Positions 8,977 to 19,604 of a stretch of 64,000 nt of DNA are shown here, piece after piece. The first letter of the stretch is position 1; the number at the start of each line of letters is the position of its first letter. The stretch comes from Alexandriicola marinus. GTDB lineage: Bacteria > Pseudomonadota > Alphaproteobacteria > Rhodobacterales > Rhodobacteraceae. The stretch lies in assembly GCF_004000435.1 (NCBI RefSeq), contig NZ_RBVZ01000002.1, positions 1,190,730 through 1,254,729 of the forward strand, in the 5' to 3' direction. The notes beneath the pieces were generated by a model. That model did not search any database. It had not been told where the DNA came from and worked only from the letters and a program-made list of their open reading frames with translations. The position numbers were made by a program, and so were the translations under genes.

Positions 8977-9585
8977 GTGCGCTTGTTTCCGGTTTGGGCT
9001 GGTATCGCCCTTTTTCTTGCATCGTGTGACGGGCTGCCTTCGCTGAATGGCGGAGGCGGCGACCCGGTCAGGTCGATGTCTCTGGCCGAGGGCGATGTCG
9101 TCGTGGCGACGCCAACCGGTTATTGTATCGATGAACGGACAAGCCGTCCGTCGCGGGGCTTCGTCGTGATGGCGGGCTGTGCTCTGGTTTCGGACGAACC
9201 GAGCATGCCCGCGGTCGACGGTCTGATCACCGTTCAGGTCGGGGACGCCGACACCGCCCTTGTCGATAACGACGAGGAGGCTCTGGCGGCGCTTCTGGCG
9301 ACAGCGCAAGGCGCCGCTGTCCTGAGCCCCAACGGCGATCCGACCGCGATCGAGATCGATCGCCTCGAGAATCGCGATGGTGTCGTCTATGTCCATTTCA
9401 TCGATAGCGCCGCGCCGCCCGTCGACGGGCTGGAACAGCTTGAATGGCGGGCGTTCTTCGATCTGGGCTCGCGTCTGGCGACCGTCACTGTTCGAGGGTT
9501 TGCGCGAGCCCCCATTGATACCGACGAGGGGCTCAGCCTGCTGCGCCGGGCCGTGGCCACCATCCGCGATGCAAGCCCGTCATGA
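8977..9585 (+). CDS. small exported lipoprotein
   Basis: About 202 residues. The N-terminus is a lipoprotein signal peptide: VRLFPVWAGIALFLASC, with lipobox LASC and Cys at about residue 17, followed by Asp. The remaining protein has no family I know. The start is uncertain: GTG at 8977 or TTG at 8974, both directly after the ilvD stop and without a strong binding site, so translation may depend on ilvD. The mature protein probably sits on the periplasmic face of a membrane. Confidence 0.7.
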   Translation: MRLFPVWAGIALFLASCDGLPSLNGGGGDPVRSMSLAEGDVVVATPTGYCIDERTSRPSRGFVVMAGCALVSDEPSMPAVDGLITVQVGDADTALVDNDEEALAALLATAQGAAVLSPNGDPTAIEIDRLENRDGVVYVHFIDSAAPPVDGLEQLEWRAFFDLGSRLATVTVRGFARAPIDTDEGLSLLRRAVATIRDASPS

Positions 9586-9607
9586 ATTTATCGCCCATCG
9601 CGCCAGG

Positions 9608-9630
9608 ATTGTTTTCATTTGCGAAACAAT
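9608..9630. promoter_or_regulatory. inverted repeat upstream of the DUF6478 gene
   Basis: ATTGTTT, nine bases, AAACAAT: a perfect 7-bp AT-rich inverted repeat in an otherwise GC-rich region. It lies 70 bases before the DUF6478 start, where an operator would be expected. The binding protein is unknown. Confidence 0.35.
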
Positions 9631-9700
9631 TTGGCAGGAATGAAGTGGGGATAGCATCGGGTTATGTCGGCCTGCGTGCCGGCACCTTCTCCGCGGGGAT

Positions 9701-10474
9701 ATGAGGACGGCTGTATTGGGACTGCTGGACAAGGCGATACACAAGCGGAACCTGCTTCGCTGGTCCCGGGCCGCGCGGGGCGCGGCCAAGGCAGACCTGT
9801 CAGAATTGCGGTCCGATCGAGCCAAAGCACGGCAGTTGCGACACAAGCTGGACGAGCTGCTTCAGATCGCCGACAGCCGGCTTGCCCTGCCCCGGATCGG
9901 ATCCTCTGCCTTTCCCAGGCCGGTCGGCACCGACTGGAGCTGGCGGCCCAACCTGTGGCGCGGGCCGATCTCGCCGCGGGGGGCTTCAAGCGTTCCCAGC
10001 AAGACGCCCATCGGGGATGAGGTTACCATTTTCCACGATTGCCGGATCAGTGAACTGACCTACCGGCAGTTGCGCAACCAGCGCGAAGAGGACCTTGCGC
10101 CCTTCGGGTTGCGCCTTGACGTGTTCAAGTTCGACGGGAGCTTTCTGTCGGTCGTGATCGAGCTTCCGCCCGAGGCCTGCGAAGGCCTGAAACGGCGCCA
10201 CCTGGTGCGGGTGGATATGATCGTGGAAATGGAAAAGCCGCTCGAGATCTTTGCCCGGCTCAATATCCGGCATGGCCCGAATACCGACCAGATCGTCCGC
10301 GAGATGCCGTTGCACGAAACCGATGTCTTCGTCGAATTCGACCTGGGCTATACCAAGCTCAATGAAAAGCGGATCGAACGGATGTGGCTGGATCTGATCT
10401 TCGAAGGCCCTGAAATGAACCAGGTCACACTTCGTGACGTGACCATGGCGCGAAGCCCGCGCGCGGAATTGTGA
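9701..10474 (+). CDS. DUF6478 family protein
   Basis: A 257-residue protein I place in DUF6478, a family common in Rhodobacterales without assigned function. The N-terminal 60 residues are basic and helical (KAIHKRNLLRWSRAARGAAK). The central part has several Trp residues (DWSWRPNLWRGP) and the C-terminal half looks beta-rich, ending in IERMWLDLIFEGPEMNQVTLRDV, reminiscent of a jelly-roll or carbohydrate-binding fold. No signal peptide. The next gene follows after 13 bases and probably works with it. Confidence 0.78.
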   Translation: MRTAVLGLLDKAIHKRNLLRWSRAARGAAKADLSELRSDRAKARQLRHKLDELLQIADSRLALPRIGSSAFPRPVGTDWSWRPNLWRGPISPRGASSVPSKTPIGDEVTIFHDCRISELTYRQLRNQREEDLAPFGLRLDVFKFDGSFLSVVIELPPEACEGLKRRHLVRVDMIVEMEKPLEIFARLNIRHGPNTDQIVREMPLHETDVFVEFDLGYTKLNEKRIERMWLDLIFEGPEMNQVTLRDVTMARSPRAEL

Positions 10475-10487
10475 CGAGGCAGACGGT

Positions 10488-10871
10488 ATGAGTGACACAG
10501 GCAATCTGACCCTGACCAAGACGCGCCTGATCGAAGGGTCGTGGGAAGGCGTGCTGACAGGCGCCAAAGGCGAGGATCCCCCAGCCATCCGCGTCACTCA
10601 TTTCGATCGTGCGATCGAGGGTGTCACGCTCGACAAGCTTCCTGATGGGTCTGGCTGGCGGGTAAAGGTCCCGATCCCTCCGGAGACGATCGCAGACGGG
10701 GTTCAGACCTTCCTGATCCGTGCCGACGGGTCAGATGAGACGCTCGACAGCTTTTCCATCCTCGCGGGCGAGGCGTTGTCCGAGGATATCCGCGCCGAGA
10801 TCGAGCTCTTGAGAGCCGAGCTTGATATGCTCAAGCGGGCGTTTCGGCGGCACTGCATCGAGACGACATAG
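10488..10871 (+). CDS. conserved protein paired with DUF6478
   Basis: A 127-residue protein with no family I recognise. The N-terminal 95 residues look like a beta-sandwich (short strands, VTLDKLPDGSGWRVKVPIPP), and the last 30 residues form an acidic helix or coiled coil (DIRAEIELLRAELDMLKRAF). It starts 13 bases after the DUF6478 gene, so the two are probably one transcript and may form a complex. It runs convergent to the PadR gene, 20 bases away. Confidence 0.72.
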   Translation: MSDTGNLTLTKTRLIEGSWEGVLTGAKGEDPPAIRVTHFDRAIEGVTLDKLPDGSGWRVKVPIPPETIADGVQTFLIRADGSDETLDSFSILAGEALSEDIRAEIELLRAELDMLKRAFRRHCIETT

Positions 10872-10891
10872 CCGGCGGCTGCCCAGAGGGA

Positions 10892-11392
10892 TCACCCTGC
10901 CGATTTCAGGGTTTCGAGGGCGGCCAGTTCGGCCTGTGTCAGATTGATCGCAAGCAGCGCCGTCGAAGTTGCGATATGGTCTTTGTCGCCGCGCAATTCC
11001 AACAGACGGGACCGACGCTCCTCGATCATGCGATCGATCAGCGATGACGGCAGGTCCGCCCCCGCGTCATGGGCCAGCAAGATCGCCATCAGTGGCGCGA
11101 TCGGCGGCAAAGACGCCTGCGCCAGTGCGTCAAGCGCCTCGTCCTGCGCGGCATGGCCGTCCTGTGTCAACGACATGACCGTCTTGTCGGGATAGCTGCC
11201 CGAACCCGTCGTCTCGCCGGTGATCCAGCCGCGTTTCTCAAAACGGTCAAGGATGGCATAGACGGCCGGCCGGCTCAGCCCGAGATGGGCCAAGGGTCCC
11301 GCAGCCACGGCCCGAGCGATGTCGTAGCCGTGGGCAGGGTGCGCCTTCAAGAGGCTGAGAATGGCAAGTTCGCGCGCGCGGGCGAGCGTCAT
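10892..11392 (-). CDS. PadR family transcriptional regulator
   Basis: A 166-residue regulator. Residues 1-85 form the PadR winged helix (LARARELAILSLLKAHPAHGYDIARAV, then LSRPAVYAILDRFEKRGWI and the wing). The C-terminal part is helical and would dimerise. PadR proteins usually repress genes for stress enzymes or detoxification and release DNA on ligand binding. Its ATG overlaps the stop of the small monooxygenase-like gene by four bases, so the two are co-expressed. A palindrome at 11734-11750 upstream of the pair is a good candidate operator for autoregulation. Confidence 0.88.
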   Translation of the reverse strand: MTLARARELAILSLLKAHPAHGYDIARAVAAGPLAHLGLSRPAVYAILDRFEKRGWITGETTGSGSYPDKTVMSLTQDGHAAQDEALDALAQASLPPIAPLMAILLAHDAGADLPSSLIDRMIEERRSRLLELRGDKDHIATSTALLAINLTQAELAALETLKSAG

Positions 11393-11706
11393 CCCGCGGG
11401 GCCCGTCGCCGTGGGCGTCAGGTCGAACATCTCGAATGTCTCGATGATTTCTTCCATCTCGTTGGCGTCGCCGTGATTGCCGCGTGCCGCATCCGACGCG
11501 AGATAGTCGTAAAGCGCGTCTTTGGTCTCGAACGTGCTCCACACTATGACGGTGTTGCGATCCCTGTCGACGCCCACCTGATAGCCGATCAGTCCTTCGA
11601 CCACGCCCTCCATGGCGGCGGGCGGTTGTCCCGCGATGCGGACCAGGTCGTCAAGTTTTCCCGGTTTGGCGGTGGATTTTGAAACGAATGTATATCCTGG
11701 GGTCAT
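11389..11706 (-). CDS. antibiotic biosynthesis monooxygenase (ABM) fold protein
   Basis: A 105-residue protein of dimeric ferredoxin-like fold, as in ABM-domain quinol or small-molecule monooxygenases. The pattern is typical: YTFVSKSTAKPGKLDDLVRIA at the start, GLIGYQVGVDRDRNTVIVWSTFETKDALYDYL in the middle. No cofactor motif is expected in this family. AGGAGC lies just before the ATG at 11706. It is the first gene of a two-gene operon with PadR and is divergent from the FAD enzyme at 11843, which may be part of the same regulon. Confidence 0.75.
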   Translation of the reverse strand: MTPGYTFVSKSTAKPGKLDDLVRIAGQPPAAMEGVVEGLIGYQVGVDRDRNTVIVWSTFETKDALYDYLASDAARGNHGDANEMEEIIETFEMFDLTPTATGPAG

Positions 11707-11725
11707 GTCCAGCTCCTAATCTACT

Positions 11726-13861
<2,136 letters not shown>

Positions 13862-14024
13862 CGGTTCGAGATGATCGACATGGCTGGGAACCCCCTTTGT
13901 TTCGGCGTTTCCTGTCTTTGTATAGTCGCCGTGAATTCCTGATATTGTCAGCCGCCGGTCCCATTCCCGCCTGAATTCGTACCCATAAAAAGGGTCGAAC
14001 ACGGGAATAACCAAAGGGAAAGCC

Positions 14025-14930
14025 ATGGATCGGCTGACAGAAATGGAGGCTTTCGCCACGGTAGTGGATCAGGGCGGTTTTACCGACGCTGCAAAGAAGA
14101 TGGGGATCTCGAAATCCGCCGTCTCCAAGCACGTCTCATCGCTCGAAGCCCGCCTCGGTGCAAGGTTGCTGAACCGGACGACCCGCCGGGTCAGTCCGAC
14201 CGAGATCGGACTTGCCTATTATGATCGTGCCCGGCGCGTTCTGAATGATGCAGGTGAGGCCGATGCCCTTGTAACCTCGATGCAGTCGGCGCCGTCCGGG
14301 CTGTTGCGGATCAGTGTTGCGACCGATTTCGGTGTGAACCACCTGTCTCCGATCCTTGGCGATTTCCTTCAGGAATTTCCCGATATCACGGTGAACATGG
14401 TTCTGAACAACCGCTTCGTCGAACTGATCTCGGAAGGCTTCGACATGGCTGTCCGGATCGGCGAACTTGAGGACAGCACCCTTCGGGCCCGCAAGCTGAC
14501 CGAGACGACGAAACGGATGATCGCCGCGCCGTCCTATTTCAAGCAATATGGCCGCCCGACCCGGATCGACGATCTGAACGAACACAAGCTGCTGCATTAT
14601 TCCAACCAGTCCAACGGGGCCGTCTGGAAGATCACCGCCCCCTCGGGCGAGCGGCGCCAGGTGCGCACGGCGGGCTGGCTTACGGTCAATGACGGTCAAT
14701 CCCTGCTCAATGCCTGTATCTCGGGCCTTGGCATCGCCTACCTTCCCTCGTTCCTTTATGCCGATGCGATGGAACAGGGCCTTGTCGAAGAGGCGATCCC
14801 CGATCTTCCGATCGAGACACAAGGAATCTACGCGGTCTATCCGCCGGGCCGGTTTACCCAACCCAAGGTCCGCGCCTTCATCGATTTTCTGGTGAATTCC
14901 TTCGCTGAAAAGGGTCCCGAAGCGTGGTGA
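14025..14930 (+). CDS. LysR family transcriptional regulator
   Basis: A 301-residue LysR regulator. Residues 1-60 contain the winged helix-turn-helix (FATVVDQGGFTDAAKKMGISKSAVSKHVSSLEARLG), followed by the linker helix and a periplasmic-binding-like effector domain from about residue 90. It belongs to the AaeR/CrgA-like group by its NRTTRRVSPTEIG and YDRARRVL patterns. It lies 163 bases after the FadH-like gene on the same strand and is closed by a strong terminator. Ligand and targets unknown. Confidence 0.92.
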   Translation: MDRLTEMEAFATVVDQGGFTDAAKKMGISKSAVSKHVSSLEARLGARLLNRTTRRVSPTEIGLAYYDRARRVLNDAGEADALVTSMQSAPSGLLRISVATDFGVNHLSPILGDFLQEFPDITVNMVLNNRFVELISEGFDMAVRIGELEDSTLRARKLTETTKRMIAAPSYFKQYGRPTRIDDLNEHKLLHYSNQSNGAVWKITAPSGERRQVRTAGWLTVNDGQSLLNACISGLGIAYLPSFLYADAMEQGLVEEAIPDLPIETQGIYAVYPPGRFTQPKVRAFIDFLVNSFAEKGPEAW

Positions 14931-14955
14931 TTTGACCTGATCCCAAGTTCATCTT

Positions 14956-14988
14956 GAAAAGGCGCTCCCATCTCGGGGGCGCCTTTTT
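14956..14988 (+). terminator. Rho-independent terminator after the LysR gene
   Basis: AAAGGCGCTCCC, loop, then GGGGGCGCCTTTTT: a 12-bp stem with one mismatch, flanked by A on the left and ending in a T-run. It lies 27 bases after the LysR stop and separates it from accD. The A/T flanks would make it work in both directions. Confidence 0.85.
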
Positions 14989-15113
14989 CCTTTGCCGGGT
15001 CCTGCCACCGCAGCACCCGCCAACCGGCGGGGGACGGCTCTTGCATGCATGTTTGCAATTCCGCTTGGCCCGGCATATCTCGGAACCGCTAACGTCTCAG
15101 AGGCAGCGTCCAC

Positions 15114-16076
15114 ATGAACTGGATCACCAATTATGTCCGGCCCAAGATCAATTCCATCTTCTCGCGTCGCGAGATGCCGGAACATCTTTGGACGAAATGC
15201 GACGAATGCGGAACGATGCTCTTTCACCGCGAGCTGTCGGAAAACCTGAACGTCTGCACCAATTGCGGCCATCACATGCCGATCTCGCCGCGCGACAGGT
15301 TCAGAACCCTGTTCGATGCGGGCGTCTTCACCGAAGTCTCGGTGCCCGACCCTGTCGAGGATCCGCTGAAATTCCGCGATCAGAAGCGTTATCCCGACCG
15401 CCTCCGCGCGGCCCAGAAGAAGTCCGGCGAAAAAGAGGCAATGCTTGTCGCCGAGGGTGAGATCGGCCGCACGCCGGTTGTCGTGGCCGGGCAGGATTTC
15501 TCGTTCATGGGCGGGTCGATGTCGATGTATGTCGGCAACGCGATCCTTGCCGGCGCCGAACGCGCGGTCGAGACGAAGCGCCCGTTCATCCTGTTTTCGG
15601 CCGCCGGTGGCGCACGTATGCAGGAGGGCATCCTTGGCCTGATGCAGATGCCGCGCACCACGATCGCGGTCCAGATGATCAAGGAAGCAGGCCTTCCCTA
15701 TATCGTCGTTCTGACCCATCCAACGACGGGCGGGGTCACGGCCTCCTACGCGATGCTGGGGGACGTGCAGATCGCGGAACCCAACGCGCTGATCGGTTTC
15801 GCAGGCGCGCGCGTCATTGAACAGACGATCCGCGAACAACTGCCCGAAGGATTTCAGCGGGCCGAATATCTGCTGGATCACGGCATGCTTGACCGTGTGA
15901 CCCCGCGCGGGGAAATCCGCGATGAGCTGATCACCATCGTCCGGATGCTGATGAAGGAGCCACCTGCCATCAAGGGCGATCTGCCCGCACCCGAGCCGAT
16001 GCTAGAGCCCGTGGCAGAGCCTGCCGCCGAAGAGTCCCCGGCAGAGCCCGCCCAAGACGAGGACGAGCCAAAGTGA
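15114..16076 (+). CDS. accD: acetyl-CoA carboxylase carboxyltransferase, beta subunit
   Basis: Together with AccA transfers carboxyl from biotin to acetyl-CoA, forming malonyl-CoA for fatty acid synthesis. 320 residues. The N-terminal zinc ribbon is complete (C29, C32, C48, C51), and the crotonase-like core has GGSMSMYVGNAI, SAAGGARMQEG and THPTTGGVTASYAMLGD. The last 35 residues are an acidic Pro/Glu/Ala tail, common in alphaproteobacterial AccD. folC follows after 31 bases, the usual accD-folC pair. Confidence 0.97.
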   Translation: MNWITNYVRPKINSIFSRREMPEHLWTKCDECGTMLFHRELSENLNVCTNCGHHMPISPRDRFRTLFDAGVFTEVSVPDPVEDPLKFRDQKRYPDRLRAAQKKSGEKEAMLVAEGEIGRTPVVVAGQDFSFMGGSMSMYVGNAILAGAERAVETKRPFILFSAAGGARMQEGILGLMQMPRTTIAVQMIKEAGLPYIVVLTHPTTGGVTASYAMLGDVQIAEPNALIGFAGARVIEQTIREQLPEGFQRAEYLLDHGMLDRVTPRGEIRDELITIVRMLMKEPPAIKGDLPAPEPMLEPVAEPAAEESPAEPAQDEDEPK

Positions 16077-16107
16077 ATCTTGCCGGTTTGGCAGGCACGG
16101 CCCCGAG

Positions 16108-17379
16108 ATGAGCACTGGTTCCGACGCAATCCTGGAGCGGATGATGACCCTTCATCCGAAGGTCATCGACCTGACGCTTGATCGTGTCTGGCGATTGCTG
16201 GATGCACTGGGCAATCCGCAGAACGACCTGCCGCCCGTGATCCATATCGCGGGGACGAATGGCAAAGGCTCGACGCAGGCGATGATCCGGGCCGGGCTCG
16301 AGGCGCGCGGCGACGTGGTTCATGCCTATACCTCTCCCCATCTGGCGCGGTTTCACGAACGTATCCGTCTGGCCGGGACGCTGATCACCGAAGATCATCT
16401 GACCGAGGTTCTGGATCGCTGCTATGCCGCCAATGGTGACGCGCCGATCACCTATTTCGAGATCACGACCTGCGCCGCCTTCCTCGCGATGGCGGAAACG
16501 CCCGCCGACTGGACCTTGCTCGAGGTGGGGCTGGGCGGGCGGCTGGATGCGACAAATGTCCTTGATCGGCCCGCGTTGACGATCATCACGCCGGTCGACC
16601 TAGATCATCAGTCGTTCCTTGGCGACACGATCGAACAGATCGCGGGCGAGAAGGCCGGCATCATCAAGCGCGGCGTCCCCTGCGTCGTGGCCCCGCAGCA
16701 TGAGGCCGCACGTGACGTGATCGAGGCCCGGGCCGAACGGCTTGGGGCGCCATTGCTTTTTCACGGTCAGCATTGGCATGTCACCCAGGAACATGGTCGG
16801 CTTGTCTTTCAGGACGAAACCGGCCTGCTCGACCTGCCGATGCCGAACCTGCCCGGCCCGCACCAGGTGATGAATGCCGGGACGGCGCTGATGGCCCTGC
16901 GCCATCTTGGGGCGGACGAGGCCGCCTGCGAGGCCGCCGTCACCCGCGCGTTCTGGCCCGCGCGGATGCAGCGCATCAGCCATGGTCCGCTGGCCGAACT
17001 GGCAGGGCAGGCCGAGCTGTGGCTGGACGGTGGTCACAACCCCGCCGCCGGCGAGGCCCTTGCACGCACCATGGCGGCAATGCCGCCCCGGCCGACCCAT
17101 CTTGTATGCGGGATGCTCAAGACCAAGGATATCCGGGGCTATCTCCGCCCGCTCGCCTCGGTGTCGCAAAGCCTGACCGCGGTCAGCATCCCGGGCGAGG
17201 CCGCGACACTCGACGCCGCCGAGACCGCGCAGTTCGCCACGGAAGTTGGCATGACGGCTGAAACGGCGACGGATGTCCGCGACGCCATTGCCAGGATCAC
17301 GTCACATTCGCCCTCGGCCCGCATCCTGGTCTGCGGATCTCTCTATCTTGCGGGTCATGTCCTTCGGGAAACGGGCTGA
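16108..17379 (+). CDS. folC: bifunctional folylpolyglutamate/dihydrofolate synthase
   Basis: Adds glutamate to folates (and, in bacteria, makes dihydrofolate from dihydropteroate). 423 residues of the Mur ligase superfamily. The ATP-binding loop is AGTNGKGSTQAM (about 48-59), then TSPHLARFHERI, VGLGGRLDATN (the Mg/substrate site) and HNPAAGEALA in the C-terminal domain. The modified Lys lies in GEKAGIIKRG. Co-directional with accD, 31 bases behind it. Confidence 0.96.
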   Translation: MSTGSDAILERMMTLHPKVIDLTLDRVWRLLDALGNPQNDLPPVIHIAGTNGKGSTQAMIRAGLEARGDVVHAYTSPHLARFHERIRLAGTLITEDHLTEVLDRCYAANGDAPITYFEITTCAAFLAMAETPADWTLLEVGLGGRLDATNVLDRPALTIITPVDLDHQSFLGDTIEQIAGEKAGIIKRGVPCVVAPQHEAARDVIEARAERLGAPLLFHGQHWHVTQEHGRLVFQDETGLLDLPMPNLPGPHQVMNAGTALMALRHLGADEAACEAAVTRAFWPARMQRISHGPLAELAGQAELWLDGGHNPAAGEALARTMAAMPPRPTHLVCGMLKTKDIRGYLRPLASVSQSLTAVSIPGEAATLDAAETAQFATEVGMTAETATDVRDAIARITSHSPSARILVCGSLYLAGHVLRETG

Positions 17380-17594
17380 TCTTTTCCCGTCACCGGGGCA
17401 GGATTTGTTTTGACCGGAAAACCCACGGATGCCTATATCTGGGGCCAAGGTGCCAAGTCCCGCTACCTTTTTGGGCTTTTTGCCAGATGTTGAGGGCGCG
17501 GCAGTTCCTTTGTCTATGGGTCAAATGGTGGAAGGGTGTCGGGAACGATGCAGGCAAATCAGACCATGGATCGGAAGTTCGGGGGCCGGTTGAC

Positions 17595-18371
17595 ATGAGT
17601 CTCTATATTCCGCCGTCACCGAAACGCCGGGCGTCTGTCTGGCCAGTCGTTGCGATCGGTCTGGGGCTTTTCATTGTCGGTGGCTCCGCGGCCATCGGGA
17701 TCGGAATGTGGACCACGCGTGATGAACGTTCCAACATCGCCGAACTGACAGCCCAGATGCATGCAGCCGAGGTCACGCGCGCGGCGCGCGTCGATACGAT
17801 GGTTCTGCCCGACGCGGCCGACGCTGCGGTGCAGGCCATGGTCGCGGCGCAGCTCTCTATCGACGAAGAACTTCGTGCGCTGACCGATCGGATCGCCGGG
17901 GGGCGCTACAGCGTCGCCGTCGTGAGGGGCGCCGACGGGCGTCCAAACTTGCGACTGGACCTGCCGGGCGAGGGCGAGACGCTTGAAAGACTGGCGGAGC
18001 AACTGCCAGCCGCGGTGCAGGACGGCCGGATCAACCAGCCGCCCGGCCTGTCGATGGCGGATGGCGGACTGGATGTGCAGTCATTCGTCTATCACCTCGT
18101 GCAGGCCCGATTGCAGGAGGGCGACGCTCAATCAAGGGACGTCGCCGACAGCCTGCGCCATCAAGCCATCGCATCCCTTGGTTCCGGCACGATCGCGACG
18201 CCCGACGGCTATCTGCATACCCTGTCCGAGGGCGATACCCTCGCCCTGATCGCGCTTGTCTTCTATGGCGATCTGAACGCGCATTCGCGGATCGTGGCGG
18301 CCAATCCGAACATCCTGTCTGGTGGCAACGCGCCGGTGGCCGGCCAGCGACTGCGAATTCCGGGCGCGTGA
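17595..18371 (+). CDS. membrane-anchored LysM domain protein
   Basis: A 258-residue protein with an N-terminal cytoplasmic Pro-rich stub (PPSPKRRAS), one transmembrane helix at about 15-37 (VWPVVAIGLGLFIVGGSAAIGIGMW), a charged helical part, and a C-terminal LysM domain from about residue 210 (HTLSEGDTLALIALVFYGDLNAHSRIVAANP, ending GQRLRIPG). LysM binds peptidoglycan, so the protein is probably an inner membrane-to-wall link. The ATG at 17595 is chosen because the open frame upstream adds non-conserved residues in front of the membrane helix. Its stop overlaps the next gene (GTGA). First of five genes for envelope proteins. Confidence 0.82.
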   Translation: MSLYIPPSPKRRASVWPVVAIGLGLFIVGGSAAIGIGMWTTRDERSNIAELTAQMHAAEVTRAARVDTMVLPDAADAAVQAMVAAQLSIDEELRALTDRIAGGRYSVAVVRGADGRPNLRLDLPGEGETLERLAEQLPAAVQDGRINQPPGLSMADGGLDVQSFVYHLVQARLQEGDAQSRDVADSLRHQAIASLGSGTIATPDGYLHTLSEGDTLALIALVFYGDLNAHSRIVAANPNILSGGNAPVAGQRLRIPGA

Positions 18372-18883
18372 TCGTTCGGGTGCTATTGGCTCTGGCGCTG
18401 AGTGCTATCGCCAGCGCTTCAGCGGGTGAAACCCGGTTCATCTGTTGGCGCGGGGCCGGCGGCTATACGATGACCGGGCAGTTCGAATATCCCGATGCCC
18501 TGTCCGGAAAGCCGGTCATCCGGGAAAGCGATCTTGTCGCGTTCGAAATCAAGGGATTTCTGGATGGCGCACCGATCGGCGAATGGTCTCTCGATCATCT
18601 GGGTCCGGAGACAAGCTGGTTTCTGCGCTATGATCCGGTGCGGCATGTCTTCCCGCTGACGGACCCAAGCGGTCTGTATCAGATGTGGAACGCGAACGGC
18701 TTTGTGGATGATTGCGGGACCCCGGGATTCGGGTTCAACGCCGGCAATGGCGGACAGGATATCTGCCTTGACGATACATTCGTCACCGCTTCGACAATCG
18801 ATCCGGCGACGCCCCTGATAAGCTTTGCAAACCCTCAGCCGGCGGATTGCATCGGTCAGCCGCTTCTGGGAAAAGCGCGCTGA
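18368..18883 (+). CDS. secreted cysteine-rich protein, copy 1 of a tandem pair
   Basis: A 171-residue protein with a signal peptide at about 1-20 (MIVRVLLALALSAIASASAG) and four Cys in the mature part: FICWRGAGGYTM, VDDCGTPGFGFN, QDICLDD and ADCIGQ. These align with the four Cys of the next gene, so two disulfides are likely. I know no named family. It starts with GTG inside the stop region of the LysM gene (GTGA overlap) and shares one base with the next gene, so all three are coupled. Confidence 0.78.
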   Translation: MIVRVLLALALSAIASASAGETRFICWRGAGGYTMTGQFEYPDALSGKPVIRESDLVAFEIKGFLDGAPIGEWSLDHLGPETSWFLRYDPVRHVFPLTDPSGLYQMWNANGFVDDCGTPGFGFNAGNGGQDICLDDTFVTASTIDPATPLISFANPQPADCIGQPLLGKAR

Positions 18884-19404
18884 TGTTTCGCGTTGCCCTT
18901 GTCCTGTCCCTGTTGTCCGCACCCGCCGCTGCGGCGGAGTTCAATTTCTGTTGGGCGGGCAGCGGCGGCTATACGATGACCGGGCGGATCGCGTTTCCAG
19001 ATGCCTTGATGACCGCACCCATCGTGACCGAAAGGGATGTCACGGCCTTCGAAATCGTCGGGTATGAACAGGGGATCGCCATCGGCCGCTGGAACATGGC
19101 GGATCGGATGCCCTCGACGACGTGGCACCTGCGGTTCGATCCCGCGACCCTGACCTTTCTGACGGGCGGCAGTTTCCCGGGAGACCGATCGCAAGGCTGG
19201 AACGCCAATGGCGATGTCACCGATTGCGGGCGGCGCGGCTTCGGGTTCAATTCCGGGAATTACGCGCAGGACATCTGCCTTTACGGTGTCTGGATCGCGC
19301 AATCCTCGATCCCGCCCGAGACGCCATTTCGTGCCACGCCGAATGCGGTGACGCCGGATTGCCGGGCGGTCGATTTTCTTGGCAAGTCCGCGTCCGGAAA
19401 ATAG
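18883..19404 (+). CDS. secreted cysteine-rich protein, copy 2 of a tandem pair
   Basis: A 173-residue paralogue of the preceding protein. Signal peptide at about 1-17 (MFRVALVLSLLSAPAAAA), then the same blocks: FNFCWAGSGGYTMTG, AFEIVGYEQGIAIGRW, TTWHLRFDPA, WNANGDVTDCGRRGFGFN, QDICLYG and PDCRAVDFLGK. The shared G-Y-T-M-T-G, AFEI and QDIC blocks show a local gene duplication followed by divergence. TGATG links the stop of copy 1 with this start. Function unknown; probably periplasmic or secreted. Confidence 0.78.
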   Translation: MFRVALVLSLLSAPAAAAEFNFCWAGSGGYTMTGRIAFPDALMTAPIVTERDVTAFEIVGYEQGIAIGRWNMADRMPSTTWHLRFDPATLTFLTGGSFPGDRSQGWNANGDVTDCGRRGFGFNSGNYAQDICLYGVWIAQSSIPPETPFRATPNAVTPDCRAVDFLGKSASGK

Positions 19405-19482
19405 GCACGCTTGACCACTATCAGGCGAAAACCGGGCGACAGGCTGCCCTGAGTGGCCGCGACCAGTGGAAAATGTACAGGC

Positions 19483-19526
19483 GATTCGCAAACGGGTTTG
19501 ACTTGCGAATCACCAATCCACTACAC
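19483..19526 (+). promoter_or_regulatory. promoter with overlapping operator palindrome
   Basis: GATTCGCAA, eleven bases, TTGCGAATC is a perfect 9-bp inverted repeat (19483-19491 and 19503-19511). It overlaps a -35-like TTGACT at 19498-19503, which is followed after 17 bases by a possible -10, CTACAC, at 19521-19526. This would start a transcript into the rhodanese-like gene at 19605. The rest of the 200-base gap shows nothing else. Confidence 0.45.
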
Positions 19527-19604
19527 CTAGAGAAACTTCTGTGGCCCACACCGCCTGTTGCGGATCTGCCGAAATCATGTGGGTCAAGGATGGGAGATGG
19601 GCAG

